A stretch of DNA of 64,000 nucleotides from Chlamydoabsidia padenii (taxonomy: Eukaryota; Mucoromycota; Mucoromycetes; Mucorales; Cunninghamellaceae): contig JAIWND010000002.1 of NCBI GenBank assembly GCA_025330725.1, positions 1,178,001 through 1,242,000 on the forward strand, read 5' to 3'. Within the stretch, counting starts at the first letter, position 1. Each line of letters begins with the position of its first letter. The notes beneath the pieces were generated by a model, which saw only the letters and a list, made by a program, of their open reading frames with translations, was not told the origin of the DNA and made no database searches. The translations under genes and the position numbers were made by a program. This document shows, piece by piece, positions 35,002 through 47,084 of this stretch.

Positions 35002-35911
35002 TCTAATTCCCCTTTGATATGTATCAAGGCATAAACCCTCTTCTCATCTATGTAGTGTTTTAGAAATATAGTTAGTTCCCCTTCCTTCTTCACTTATGTC
35101 ATTTATAAAGGTTCTTGGGCTTTTTTTTTATATTCTCAATTCCCCCCCCTTTTTTTTTTTACTTTTAAATAAAAATCTATATTATATCATATATCTAATC
35201 TATATGAATTATGGTCTACTGGTTGTTGTTGATACAATGTATGCATGTGATTAGACCAACGCACCACAATAGGAAATCACAACTCCGCTCATCTCGGCAT
35301 TGTGCAAAGAAAACACTCCATGCTTTTTTTTCTGGTACAAATATCATGCAAGTTAGATAGCGCTAACTCAACAAATGTATTAGGATCAGAATTTTACGAT
35401 TTTTGTTCCTTCTAGAGTGTCCCCCCCCTCGTACTTTCAAATACCGACATTGATTCCATTGCGTTCCATCGACCCTGTTGATCTGTGTGTGCCGGCTACA
35501 CAGCAGCAAGGCATCAGTAGTCAAGATAAGATGTATAGTAATCAATCTACATAAACTTATACATATCCACCTTCCTTTTAAGAAACGACGGATTTTCAAT
35601 ATGAGCCTCTCCCAGCTTTTACAGTACCAAAGTCCCTTTTGCCCCGGAGCATGTCTTACCCCATCTTTAGTAACTGACAGCGCCCCCTCCCCCCCCCCAA
35701 AGTCAAGCATGATGATCCCACTATTGGGTGATTAAGACATACCTGTTCATGTTGGTTAGTCACTTTGGAAGAAGGGGTAATCCCAATTTTGAATCAAAGC
35801 TCTGAATTTGAAAAAAAATCACAACAAAAAAATTTGTTTACCTCGAAATTCACTTTCACTCTTCTTCCTCTTCTTTTTTTATTTTTGTCTTATTGAAATA
35901 AAAAAAAAGCC
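35002..35911. other. Intergenic spacer
   Basis: Runs of T and C; a motif variant TTTCAAATACCG lies at 35435-35446, 466 bases before the CHD1 start. No gene recognised. Confidence 0.4.
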
Positions 35912-36986
35912 ATGGATGGTAATGTACTCCCCTTATTCTTTTTATATGTACCTCTTTAATACCACTATTCATAATTTACCATGAACCCTTTGAAGATGCG
36001 CATGGTATTATTTGAAGGATTATGGTTTGTTTTGTTTTGTGGTCTCCGCACTCTATCCCCTTCTTGACACACACACACACACACACACACACACCTTTAT
36101 ACAATACTGCACTCTGTTCTCTCTATCTTTAACACCAAATGTCAAGTTGGATGAACTGCCATCTTTTTGGCATTCAACTTGACTTGAAATGGGATCACTG
36201 GGGGTTAACGATGTACCACCATTCATCTAACGCTGTTAAAAGATGATTGGGACACTCGTAGTTATAGATACCCAACTCCACCTCATACGCGCCTCTTACC
36301 TACTCCCTATGCACACTTTATCCCCTCCATTCTTTATTCCTAACATGCACTTGGTATTGATGTATTAACTCGACTTGTATTTTTTAGGTCATGACACGAT
36401 AAACCATCATGCCGGTCATCCTGCTCATTCGGACACCAACAGCAGTATAGACGACAATTATGCTACTGCTCCTCGAAAACGTAAACAACGGCAACATGTT
36501 TTTTCATCAGACGAAGACGATCAAGATATGGACGATGTATCACAAGGCAGTTTATCCCCACTATCCGACAATGAAGGATTATCCGATGACACCAACAATA
36601 ACAACACCTATCACAATACCAACACAAATGAAGACAGTCTCAGTGACATTGATATCTCTAATGGTGACGATAATGGCGATGAACAAGAATCCTTTATTGA
36701 AGTCAACGAATCAACACCAAATGCCAGCACAAATGTGGATTCTGACTATCTTGATCCTGATCTATATTGTTTACGACGATCCAACCGCAACAGACATCAA
36801 CAATCGAAATATACCGTAAGTTCCCCTTAATATTTGGTTCCGCCTCTTAATCTCCCTCCTTTTATAGACAATTCAACATCGACAACAACGAATTTATGAC
36901 GATGACGACGATGAAGAAGAAGATTCATATGCATCAGCGACTCCTGACGAAAACTCTGATGACCTAGATAAAAGTGATGACAATAA

Positions 36987-37017
<31 letters not shown>

Positions 37018-40000
37018 TATGGTGCGTCTACAACAAGGAAATCTCGCACACGGCCAAAACGAACATCCACTAGACGATCGACTAATTCAAGACAAACTAG
37101 AAAGGGTGCCGCTTGGTCAGGTAAAGACTTGAACAAAGAAATCGGGGAGTAGAGGTTATTATGTACTGACTTCTTTTTTGTATACTTTTCTTGACAGATA
37201 ATGTACCATCAAGCCTATATAGAACCAAGCAAAGATCACCAGATGACGATGATGATGATGATGATTTAGAGGATGCTGAAGACGACAACGGTGATGATGA
37301 TGACGACGATGATGTATGGGGGAAATCAAGGTCTAATCGAAAACGATCTACTAGAAAACTGAAACGACTTGGTCGAGGTAAAAAAAAAAAGTGATTCCAG
37401 CAATTTATCAAACTGACGTCTATATACACTCTGTAGGGCAATCTGTATCTCCAAGTGACGCATTAAGATACTCTACTCGAAAACGGAATGTGGCCAATTA
37501 CAACGAAGAAAACTCTGGCTTATGGGGAATATCTGACGAAGAAAGTGAAGGTGATACTGGTGGGCGCAATTCTAGTAATACTCCCGTTATTGGTGGTGGT
37601 GGCTCCTACTCAAATCCAATGCAAACAGAAGATGAAGGCGATGTTATAGAAAGTGTGCATGATCATCGGATAAAAGAAGGACATGGTAATAAAAAAAGAA
37701 AAAAGAAAATCAATACAACTCGTCAAAAGAATATGGATACTGATGATTGTTTAATAATTTATAGAAAATGACAATGGTGAACGGCCTGAAATCAACATGG
37801 AATTCCGTATCAAGTGGAAGAACTGGTCACATATTCACGACACTTGGGACTCAACAAGCTATTTACGATCATTCAAGGGTTATCGCAAGGTGGAAAACTA
37901 TATCCGGACCTTTGTTGAAGAGGAACTCTATTTTCGCAACCATCCCGAAACCACCAAAGAAGAAATCGAACAACAAGACATCAACACTGAACGACGTCGC
38001 GATGAAATCAAGGATTGGTGTACTGTGGAACGTATCATTGGCAAACGAGGTGTATCATCCAACACTGAATATCTCGTCAAATGGAAACGACTACACTATG
38101 ATGAATGTACCTACGAAAATGCCGATCTTTTGTGCAACAACAGCTACAACACCAGCAATCAAAGTCAGCAACAAATCGACGCCTTTTTGGACCGCCAGCA
38201 AAGTAGGCGTATCCCTCATTTATCCGAACACTTTAGCACCAACAATAATAACCATTATCACAATCAGCGAAAACGACCCACTTTCTCTGTATTGCGAGAA
38301 CAACCATCGTATATTAAAGGCGGCACACTTCGTGATTATCAACTTCATGGAATCAGTTGGATGTATTGGCTTTGGTGTACGAACAAGAATGGTATGTTGG
38401 CTGACGAAATGGGACTTGGAAAGACTGTACAAACTATTGGATTCCTCAGCACCTTATTCCACAAGCATGCTCAGTATGGTCCCTTTTTGATTGTGGTGCC
38501 TCTCTCTACTTCTGAAAACTGGATGATGGAATTGAAGCAATGGGACCCTGATATGAATGCTCTATGTTATGTTGGCAATCGTGCATCGCGTCAAATGATT
38601 CGGGACCAAGAATTCTATCTACCTCCTCATGGCTCATCATCAACAAAACGACTGAAATTTAATGTGCTGGTAACTACCTACGAAATTGTACTCAAGGATC
38701 GTGATGTACTTGGTGCTATTCCATGGCAATACTTGGCGGTGGATGAAGCACATCGTCTAAAGAACTCTGAATCGCAACTCTACGAAGCTCTTCAAGGATT
38801 CCGGACTGCAAATCGGCTTTTGATCACTGGTACTCCCCTACAAAACAGCGTCAAGGAATTACTGGCTCTGGTGCGATTCTTGATGCCGACCATGGATCTC
38901 AGCGAATTGAATGTGGATCTGGATAAAGTCTCGGATGGTGGTGGTGAACAAGAACGAAAAATCAAGGCGCTTCATGAAAGCATCAAGAACATCATGTTAC
39001 GGCGACTCAAGAAGGATGTGGAAAAGTCTCTACCCAACAAAACCGAGCGGATCCTGCGTGTGGAAATGAGTGATCTCCAAAAACTCTTCTACAAGAACAT
39101 CTTGGCCAAGAACTTTGCCGTCCTCAGTAAAGGCTCCGACAAGAACAAGAAACAATGGCTTAACATCGCAATCGAACTAAAGAAGGCTAGCAATCATCCA
39201 TTCCTCTTCCCCGACGCTGAATCTCAAACAACAAGCAGAATGGAACAACTCAAGGGCTTGGTGGAAAACAGTGGCAAGATGATTCTTCTCGACAAGCTTT
39301 TGGCACGTCTCAAGGCGGATGGACATCGTGTGTTGATCTTCTCTCAATTGGTGATGATGCTGGATATCTTGTCTGACTACCTGGCGTTGCGCGGCCATCC
39401 TTTCCAACGACTGGATGGTAGTATGAAACCTGAAGAACGTAACAAGGCGATCGAACATTTTAATGCTCCGGAAAGTCCTGATTTTGTCTTTTTGCTGTCA
39501 ACGCGGGCGGGCGGCATGGGCATCAACTTGGTGACGGCTGATACTGTGATCATCTTTGATTCGGATTGGAATCCTCAAAACGATTTACAAGCAATGTCTC
39601 GTGCGCATCGAATTGGTCAAACCAAGTCTGTCAATGTATATCGATTTGTGACAAAAGGAACCATGGAAGAAGACATCATTGAACGGGCTAAGCGCAAAAT
39701 GGTTTTGGAATACTGCATCATCAAGCAAATGGATACATCTGGACTGACTCTTCTACCTGAAAATGCGACCACACTGACCACGGCTGCTGGCAAGATTCGT
39801 GAACTACCCTTCAACAAGGACGAAATGTCGGCGATTCTCAAATTTGGTGCTCAAAATATGTTCCAGGCGAATGAACATACCGAAAAACTAAACGATTTGG
39901 ATCTGGATGATATCTTGGCTCGGGCTGAACACACTGAAACCATGGATGGGGTGGATGATAGCGCACTCGGTAGTGCAGACTTTTTGGCTCAATTCAAGAT

Positions 40001-42074
40001 CTCTGACTATGGCGGCAGTGCTAATGATCTCTCCTGGGACGAAATCATTCCGGAAAACGAACGGCAACAGATTGCTGATCAACAACAAGTGGAGGATGAT
40101 TTGGCCTTGTATGAACGAGCAGCACGGAAACGAGGACGAACGTATCAAGAACATGGTGACGATGATGACGGAGATGACTCACTCAGCAGCAAGACAGGTG
40201 GAACAGATACCGACAAACAAAAGAAGCGGCGTCGAAGAGCGAATAACGGTAATGGTGTCGATGGCGGTCATTCCAATGGTACTTCTACACACTCTGGTGA
40301 ATCATCGACGGAGCTGTCGGAAAAGGATCTACGTGCGCTGCATCGAAGTGTCTTGCGCTATGCTGATTTGAATGTGCGATATGACGAAGCAGTCAAGGAT
40401 ACGGATTTGGAACACAAGGACAAGGCTACAGTTATGTCATTTTATCAAGATCTCGTCAGCGCTTGTAAAAACAAGGTGAAGGAACAAATTCAACTACAAC
40501 AAGGGGACAAGGTGGACTATGGCAGTGACAGTGACACTCGATGGGTCCGTGAAATCCGACAAACGAAGCAAAAGGCAATTCTATTTACTTGGAACAACAT
40601 TATGAACATCAATGCGGGACAATTGTTACAAAGACACCACGATATGAAGATCCTTGCTCGGCGCCTCAATGTAATGGGTGATATGCTTAGGTTCCGACTC
40701 TCCTTGGATGCCAAACGTGTGCAGGGCTGGTCTTGCTCATGGGGTCAAAAGGAAGATGCAATGCTTCTGGTGGGTGTCCATCGACATGGATTTGGAATGT
40801 GGCCAGCCATCCAAGCGGATGCGTCTTTGGGTCTGACTGGCAAGTTTTTCTTGGGCTCCTCCTCAAACAACAACAACACCAATACCAATGGGAATGGCAA
40901 TGACGAAGATAACGACACGGATAAACGTACACCCAAGGCTGTCCATTTGGTTCGTCGTGCTGAACAATTATTGAAAATCTGCGCCGAAGAAGAACTTGCT
41001 GCCTCTCCACCAAAAAAACAAGCTCGCCTGACATCAAATGGTGAAATCGACACTTTTATAAAGAAGAAAAGAAAATCGACAACATCAAACAGGAAACGAC
41101 AATACACCGATGACGATCTTATATCCTCTCATAAACCCTCACCTCAATCTACATCTTCACCGTTGTCTTCTGCTTTGGATAAACCCTCATCAATGACCTC
41201 ACCTTCCATCTCCGGTACCAATCCATCATCAAGGAAATCTTCTGAAAAAGGTAGTAACAGCAAGGACATGGTCGATGATGAAGGATACACCAGCTATGAC
41301 GAAGACACCACCCGATCTTCCATGCGACATGTAAAACAATACCTTGTGCGACTACGTGATGATGCTAATAAACAAGAAGGACAAGCAAAGGCGGCCATCA
41401 TTAAGCGATGCATCTTCAAGATTGGTGGATTTATCGACAATCAAGCTAGGGCAACTTCTTCTCAGCGACGCTCGCAAACGCGAAGGAATATGTGGCTGTA
41501 TACAAAGAAATTCTGGCCAGGATCTGCGGTGAAACATACTGATCTTATCAATGTATACGACAAGATTATTCTGGCACAGTCACAAGAACAACAACGCAAC
41601 CATGATACTTCCGAAAAGACAACTACCAAGAAAGACGATGGAGCAAAACGGCGAAAGGCGTCTCATACTAGCAGCAGCAGCAGCAGCCATCACCACCATC
41701 GCCGTGATTCTTCACCATCCCGCCATCATCACCATCATCATAGCACAAACGAAAGTCGCCGACGGTCTTCTCGAAGCACATCACCGCGCCGTAGCAGCAC
41801 CGATCACCATTCTCATCGACATCGTCAGCGTGATAGTCATCATCATCACCATAACAGCAAAAGTCGATCATCTAACACTTCGTCATCAAATAACAATCAA
41901 CATACGAATGATCCGACCACTTCCACTACATTTAATGGTGATTCTAGCAAAAACAATCATCGCTCCAGCTCCCACAAATCGTCCCATGGCACCACTAATC
42001 CATCATCATCACCTTCTTCTCATCGACGACCTAGTCAACAAAGCCACCGTAATAAAGATAGTAAACATAGTTAG
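35912..42074 (+). CDS. CHD1: CHD1-type chromodomain ATP-dependent chromatin remodeller
   Basis: Six exons: 35912-35918, 36388-36815, 36868-37120, 37198-37377, 37437-37685 and 37765-42074, giving 1808 residues. CHD1 spaces nucleosomes behind RNA polymerase II. The first coding exon has seven bases (Met, Asp and one base), followed by a 469-base intron, long for this window. Domains: an acidic, Asp-rich N terminus; double chromodomain ([32 protein letters not shown], about residues 383-500); SNF2 ATPase with DEMGLGKT (around 585), DEAH (around 698), [18 protein letters not shown] and helicase C ([30 protein letters not shown]); then SANT/SLIDE-like and C-terminal helical (CHCT-like) segments ([20 protein letters not shown]). 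The last about 150 residues are His/Ser/Arg-rich. The C-terminal order and double chromodomain fit CHD1, not CHD3/4 (no PHD). Confidence 0.95.
36067..36092 (+). repeat. (AC)n microsatellite in CHD1 intron 1
   Basis: Twelve to thirteen uninterrupted AC dinucleotides within the long first intron. Confidence 0.9.
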
Positions 42075-42539
42075 TTATGTATATTTTTGCATTGTAGGTT
42101 TATGCATTTTGTCACTACCCCCTTTTTTTTAAAAAAAAAAAAAAACTGTAATAAAGATATACATTGATTTAAAAACCTTGTCTTCTGTTGTTGCTGTTGT
42201 CTTTCTCTTATCTGACTCTTTGATAATTGAATGTAATCGAACTTGGTCAACAAATTTGGTTGACGGTTGTGTGGTTATACCCTGTTAAAGTTTAGCACTT
42301 GCTGATTGTAAGAGATGACACCTGTGAATGATTTTCACGGAATTTGAATTCCGCATTTTCAAAACCCGTCCACTCGAAAAACAGGTGAACCCCGCCTCGT
42401 CAAACCTACAGTACGAGACATGCCGGAGTTATAAAATCATTGATTGCATTCATGCAGACCCATAATAATATAGTTTTTCTTTATTAGACATAATAACAAT
42501 AGACAAAAAAAAGTTAGGACATAATTGTATTCATAGTTA

Positions 42540-42571
<32 letters not shown>
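42075..42571. other. Spacer between convergent CHD1 and velvet genes
   Basis: Contains poly(A) at 42131-42145, CGGAATTTGAATTCCG (42339-42354, close to palindromic), TTTTCAAAACCCG (42357-42369) and a (TA)n run at 42542-42571. The two motif-like sites have no nearby start. Confidence 0.5.
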
Positions 42572-42574
<3 letters not shown>

Positions 42575-44325
42575 TGAAGAATGACGATGTGGATGAGATC
42601 GATAATGGAAGTAAGATTGGGAAGAAGGGGAAGGGATAGAGCATGAAGAAGAGGGGCTATAGCATAAATGAGAAGGTAATGGTGGATTAGGTTGAATGAT
42701 GGTATATTTTGGATCTAGTGTAGATAATTTATCAGAGTCCAATGGATGCAGGGTGGTTTGACCAGTGAGTAATCTTGTATCTTTTGATGATGTTGCTGAG
42801 TGATGATAAGTCGCAGATTCTTGTATTGGAGATATCAGAATGTTCTTCATCGACATGATAGATTGGGTTGATTTGATAGCAGGAAGAGACTGATGCCGCA
42901 TTGTATTTGGCGATGTTTCTTGCTGATCATCTGATCGTCGTCGCTTCCTATTTACATGATAAACCTTAAAAGTTAACAAAGTCAAAGCACATTCATATGT
43001 ATCCATATATGATCTTCTGACCAGGATGGACTTACGATGGTGGAGATTGATTGGATCTGGTTTCTTTTCGAATCCGAATGCGCACCCCTTGTTCAGAGAA
43101 TGACCTGGTTAAAAAAGTCGATTCTATAAAAGGTAATAATAGAAGGAGAGCAATACATTCCTTGCATCCTTTTGTTAGCAACAGCATACATTCTTCAATC
43201 ATTCCAAATACAATCACATGACCTATTCCACATCCCTGTTACCTTTATTTTCATCGTTCCCGTATCGATTCTATCGATCCAATTTTATTTTATTACCTGA
43301 CATCCCTGGAAAGCCTAATGGAATTAAAGATGTTATGGTTTAAAATAAAGTTGTATAGTTAGTCACCGGGATAAGGAAGAGTATTCATTTCATTTTTTTT
43401 TCTTTTTTTTTGGATTTACTTGCTTTTAGGTGAGTGTACTTGAAAGACATCAGACAGTACTGAGCATTTCCTTGCTGCGAAGGATCTATAGGATAACAAG
43501 TAGAAAATGAGTGATTGTATGACTGAGAATACAGACATGTTACATCATAACGACTTGATCTTACCCAATAATTTCAAACAAGGTAAACCTTAATTTAAAA
43601 AACCCTTCCATCCTGATACTGACATCCGCAAAGATAAAGAAGCAGCCTTTTATTTGCCAAGTTGGTTAATAATTGAATGGATGATTTCATATTTACATAC
43701 CTTCATTATCATGGTCACGTAGTCGATGTAGTGATTGTACCGTAGTTCCAGCTATTGTCTTTGCATTCTTTGAGAAAGTCAAGTCTTCTTTTCCATTTTC
43801 AGACACCAGAGTCGCATACAAAAAGAAGTATGGGTATTGTATGTTCCTATTATTATATAAAAGAGAGTCATAAGTATAATATATCATCTTTCCTTGTTTA
43901 CCTTTCATCCGTCAATAGCTGGACAATGGGCGGAGGATCCAATGGTCGTCTATCCACTTTAGAGTGGTCAAAAGAAAATTGTCTAGTTAGTAAGATTGCT
44001 CTTTTTATAACAATATATTAGCAAAGCACGGGTGATAACCGCACTAAGACCCATCGATACTATTGTTCTTATTACTTTTTTCCTTGAAGCTACAGAGTCT
44101 GGCTTTTTTTGGTTGTTGCCGTACTGTTAAACGATAACTAGAAGCAATAAGGTGACAGTGTCATAAAATAAAAAGAGAGTTAGTAGTGTATATTTGTTTT
44201 TTCATTCCTTACTTTGGTTCCATAGTAGGTTGTGCTTGATTTGGAGTGTTAGATGTTGAATGGTTCGTGGTAATGTCAGTAATAGTGTCTTCAGTTGGTT
44301 GAGTGGGGAATGACGAAGCCGTCAT
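42572..44325 (-). CDS. Velvet-domain transcription regulator (VosA/VelB-like)
   Basis: Nine exons: 44213-44325, 44076-44137, 43902-43956, 43701-43846, 43565-43646, 43424-43485, 43297-43314, 43036-43123 and 42572-42947, giving 333 residues. Velvet proteins bind DNA with a Rel-like fold and couple light, sporulation and secondary metabolism. The domain (residues about 39-205) reads YRLTVRQQPKKARLCSFKEK, DRRPLDPPPIVQLLTDE, YPYFFLYATLVSENGKEDL, CFFIFADVSIRMEGFFKLRF, TLFEII, FPGMSESTFLTRSFSEQGV and RIRIRKETR. It is followed by a KRRR basic patch and a Ser/Pro/His-rich tail. The domain at the N terminus with a disordered tail fits VosA. Intron 6 begins GCAAGT (GC-AG), required to keep SPKSFPGMS in frame, and exon 7 is only 18 bases. 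The ATG was chosen as the first in frame. Confidence 0.93.
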
Positions 44326-45286
44326 GATAAAAAGAGGAGGAGGAAAAGAAGGAGTTTAAATAGTCAAGATACAAAAAGGTAAAAAAGAAGTGAAAGAAAA
44401 GTGGAAAAAGAAAAATTTAGAAGAGATTGGGATTTTATAAATAAAATAAAAAAATGGAGTACATATGCTGAGGCTTATTTTCCCCCTCCCCTCCCACATT
44501 AAACTGTCAAGTACTCTTAATTGACGCCCCCTTGATCATTTTAAAAGTGATACTTCATAAAAAGCACAACTTGTACCAAAATCAATATGGCATGAAAAAC
44601 AAAAATAAGCTCTTCTTTTGTGGCAATCACCACCATCCGATCTCTTGGGCTTATTGATCGTAACTTTTTTTTTTTTTTTTTACCAGTTTCAAAACCGTTC
44701 ACCCCTTTTTTTCATGTCACACAACAAGATCAAAACTGAAGCTCGATGGGGAGAATGATACTATGACCTGTTATATTTCCGTTAAAAGAAAGGTATTAAC
44801 TACTACATGTACAAAATGCATCTTAAAATGAGATCCATTCTTTTCTAGTTGTTTCTTCATGTAACCCCTCTGCCCCTTGAACTTTCCTTTATTAAAGCCC
44901 GACATTAAAAGTCGGCATTTGAATTCTTGCGACACCAGTTCAACTGCAGGGTGGTATTTTCTTTACAGCCAATGTCCTGTTTTCTAACAATCAGATAAGC
45001 TTATTTCAAAAAGGGATGTGCAGCTTTGTCTTGAATTTAAGCATTCCCTTTCTTTTCCAGTATTTCTTTTTCGAAAAAAGGATCATCAATGCTACATCAA
45101 AGTTGCATGTGTCTCAATCTTACAACCTCTTTTTTTTTTTTTTCTTTTTCTCATAACTCTTTAAAAACCACAATGAAAAGATCCCCAGAGCATAAGAATG
45201 GTATCATGCTTTTTTAGTGTTTGGTCGACCTGGTCTAAATATTGACATCCCGACTTGGGCGAGGTAAGCATTGAGATACTTTACCT
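44326..45286. other. Intergenic spacer upstream of the velvet gene
   Basis: No ORF of note. CGGCATTTGAA at 44913-44923 is a distant motif variant, 588 bases from the velvet ATG. Several T runs. Confidence 0.4.
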
Positions 45287-46800
45287 ACTAGTTTTGTTAA
45301 ATAAAAGAAACAATAAAATATACGATGTTTAAAAGTAGTTGAAAGAAATGATCAAAAGCAATAATACATTGGAAAAGAGAGCAAACAGTCAGTTAGTACA
45401 TATGATCAGTCCCTTTTGTCATGGAAATGATAAAACTTACCACCGAAGTGCAGTGATGTCGGGGAAGCGATAACCCCCCTGAAAAGATTTGAATATAGAG
45501 GAAGACATAATGGATGAGGAAAGAAAAAAAGTGAAGCACAGTAGAACCTATGGGAATCGTGCGATTTTTAGGATTAGTCAATCAAATCAATAAAAAATAA
45601 GGGATACAAAAAGATGGGGTCTTTAATAAACGTCAAATGGTTATGGTATATAGATTAAAAACCAAGCACCAAGTTCCCTGTGTCATTCTGTTCGAACTTG
45701 TGATGACTTACCTGTCATTTGTAAAAAAAAAAAAAAAAAGTGTGGAGAGGAAACCCACTTCGTATTCAGACCGCGTTTTCCCTTGATTCCCTACTAAGAT
45801 TATGGATGGGCTCTCCTCGCTCCATTGCTAAAGGATGCTAATGATTAAAGTGGCGTTGTGAATAATATAACCCATTTCCAATATACTCTACTGCAAAAGT
45901 CAAGCGCCAGGATTCTTGTGTCAGTCTGTCCAAGCTTGCAAAGAGTTTCACCTGAATTTTGCAACGAAGACTTTTTCTTACAGACAGAAGCAAAAATCAT
46001 TTTCAAATCCCGCCAGCCCCTAGTCAGAGATGGAAGGTGCTTTACCGCTCCATTGTCCACGGATGCTATTGATTAAATTGGCCATGTAGGCACTATGACC
46101 CATTTCCAACATACTTTACTGCAAAGTCAAGTACCGGAGTTCTTGTGTTAGTATGTTTAGGCTTGCAATGACTTTTACCTTTTCTCTGCGACGAAAGATT
46201 TTTTTTTTTTTTTTTTTTGTAGACGAAAGAAAGCTTCATTTTCAAGCGCCGAACACCAAAATTCAATGCGCCTGCCGGGAAGTGTTGTCAGTCGAAAAAT
46301 TGACAACTTGGTTCAAAACCCGCTTACACTCACCTTGAATCTTAGGAGAGCTCTACTGCCTTAATGGACAAGTGATCCTCATGACAAAAGTGACTATGTG
46401 CATTCCTTAGCCTATTTCCAACAATGTTTACATAATGGCCATTGTACCAAGTCCCTTGTATGGAACAGTATAGCCTCAAGATTGTTTTACCCTGACTTTT
46501 GTGAAAAAAAAAGTTGCAGAATGAGATTTCGTTACTCGTTGTAGGGCTTAAATTTATATATGCAGTCTCTCTCCACCTCTTTGCGGGGGGCACTCACTCC
46601 AAAAAAAAAAAAAAAAATGCTACTCTGTTTTGTGAAAGTCTCTCTCTGCCTAGCTTCTCCTGTGTCCCCCTCTTTGCGGGGCATTCCATTACTTTTTTAT
46701 TACCGTCAACACATTGATACACTAAAACGCGGTGTTGTAAAAATCGTAATTCCGAAGTTTTATGATGATGATGAAGTTTGAGATGTCCGTACGATTTTTT
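45287..46800 (+). repeat. Long dispersed repeat, copy B
   Basis: Direct-orientation partner of 18037-19745, about 27 kb away, lacking copy A's 18190-18840 segment but carrying a fourth tandem-like unit (GTACCAAGTCCCTTGTA near 46444). Tandem units begin near 45665, 45898 and 46126. Contains TTTCAAATCCCG at 46001-46012 and GGTTCAAAACCCGC at 46310-46323. Clear indels (for example poly(A) at 45724-45740 and poly(T) at 46200-46218) separate it from copy A. Confidence 0.8.
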
Positions 46801-47084
46801 AAAGTAGATACTAAGAGACGTACACAGATCAAATCATTCATATTTGTGTCAATAGGAAGACATATCATGACTTTTTCCATGCCAAACACATGGCACGGAG
46901 AAACTCTTGTCAAAGATCTAGAAAACGCCGGCATGATTGGGCCAATCAGATTAGATGGATTTTACGTGAGGGGGTGGAGGGAAACTCCGCCAGAAAAACC
47001 CTGACATCATTTATAAACACTTTGCGCGCCTATACTTTTTTTCCTTTTTCTTTTTCTTTTACATATTTACTTTGTTAATCTATA
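46801..47084. other. MCR1 5' flank
   Basis: A CCAAT-type ATTGGGCCAATC lies at about 46936. The recurrent TTTCAAATCCCG motif was not found upstream of this gene. Confidence 0.4.

Noticed and set aside
41551..42132. 193-codon ORF overlapping the His/Ser-rich end of CHD1
   Set aside because: Frame-shifted reading of low-complexity CAT/CAC codons.
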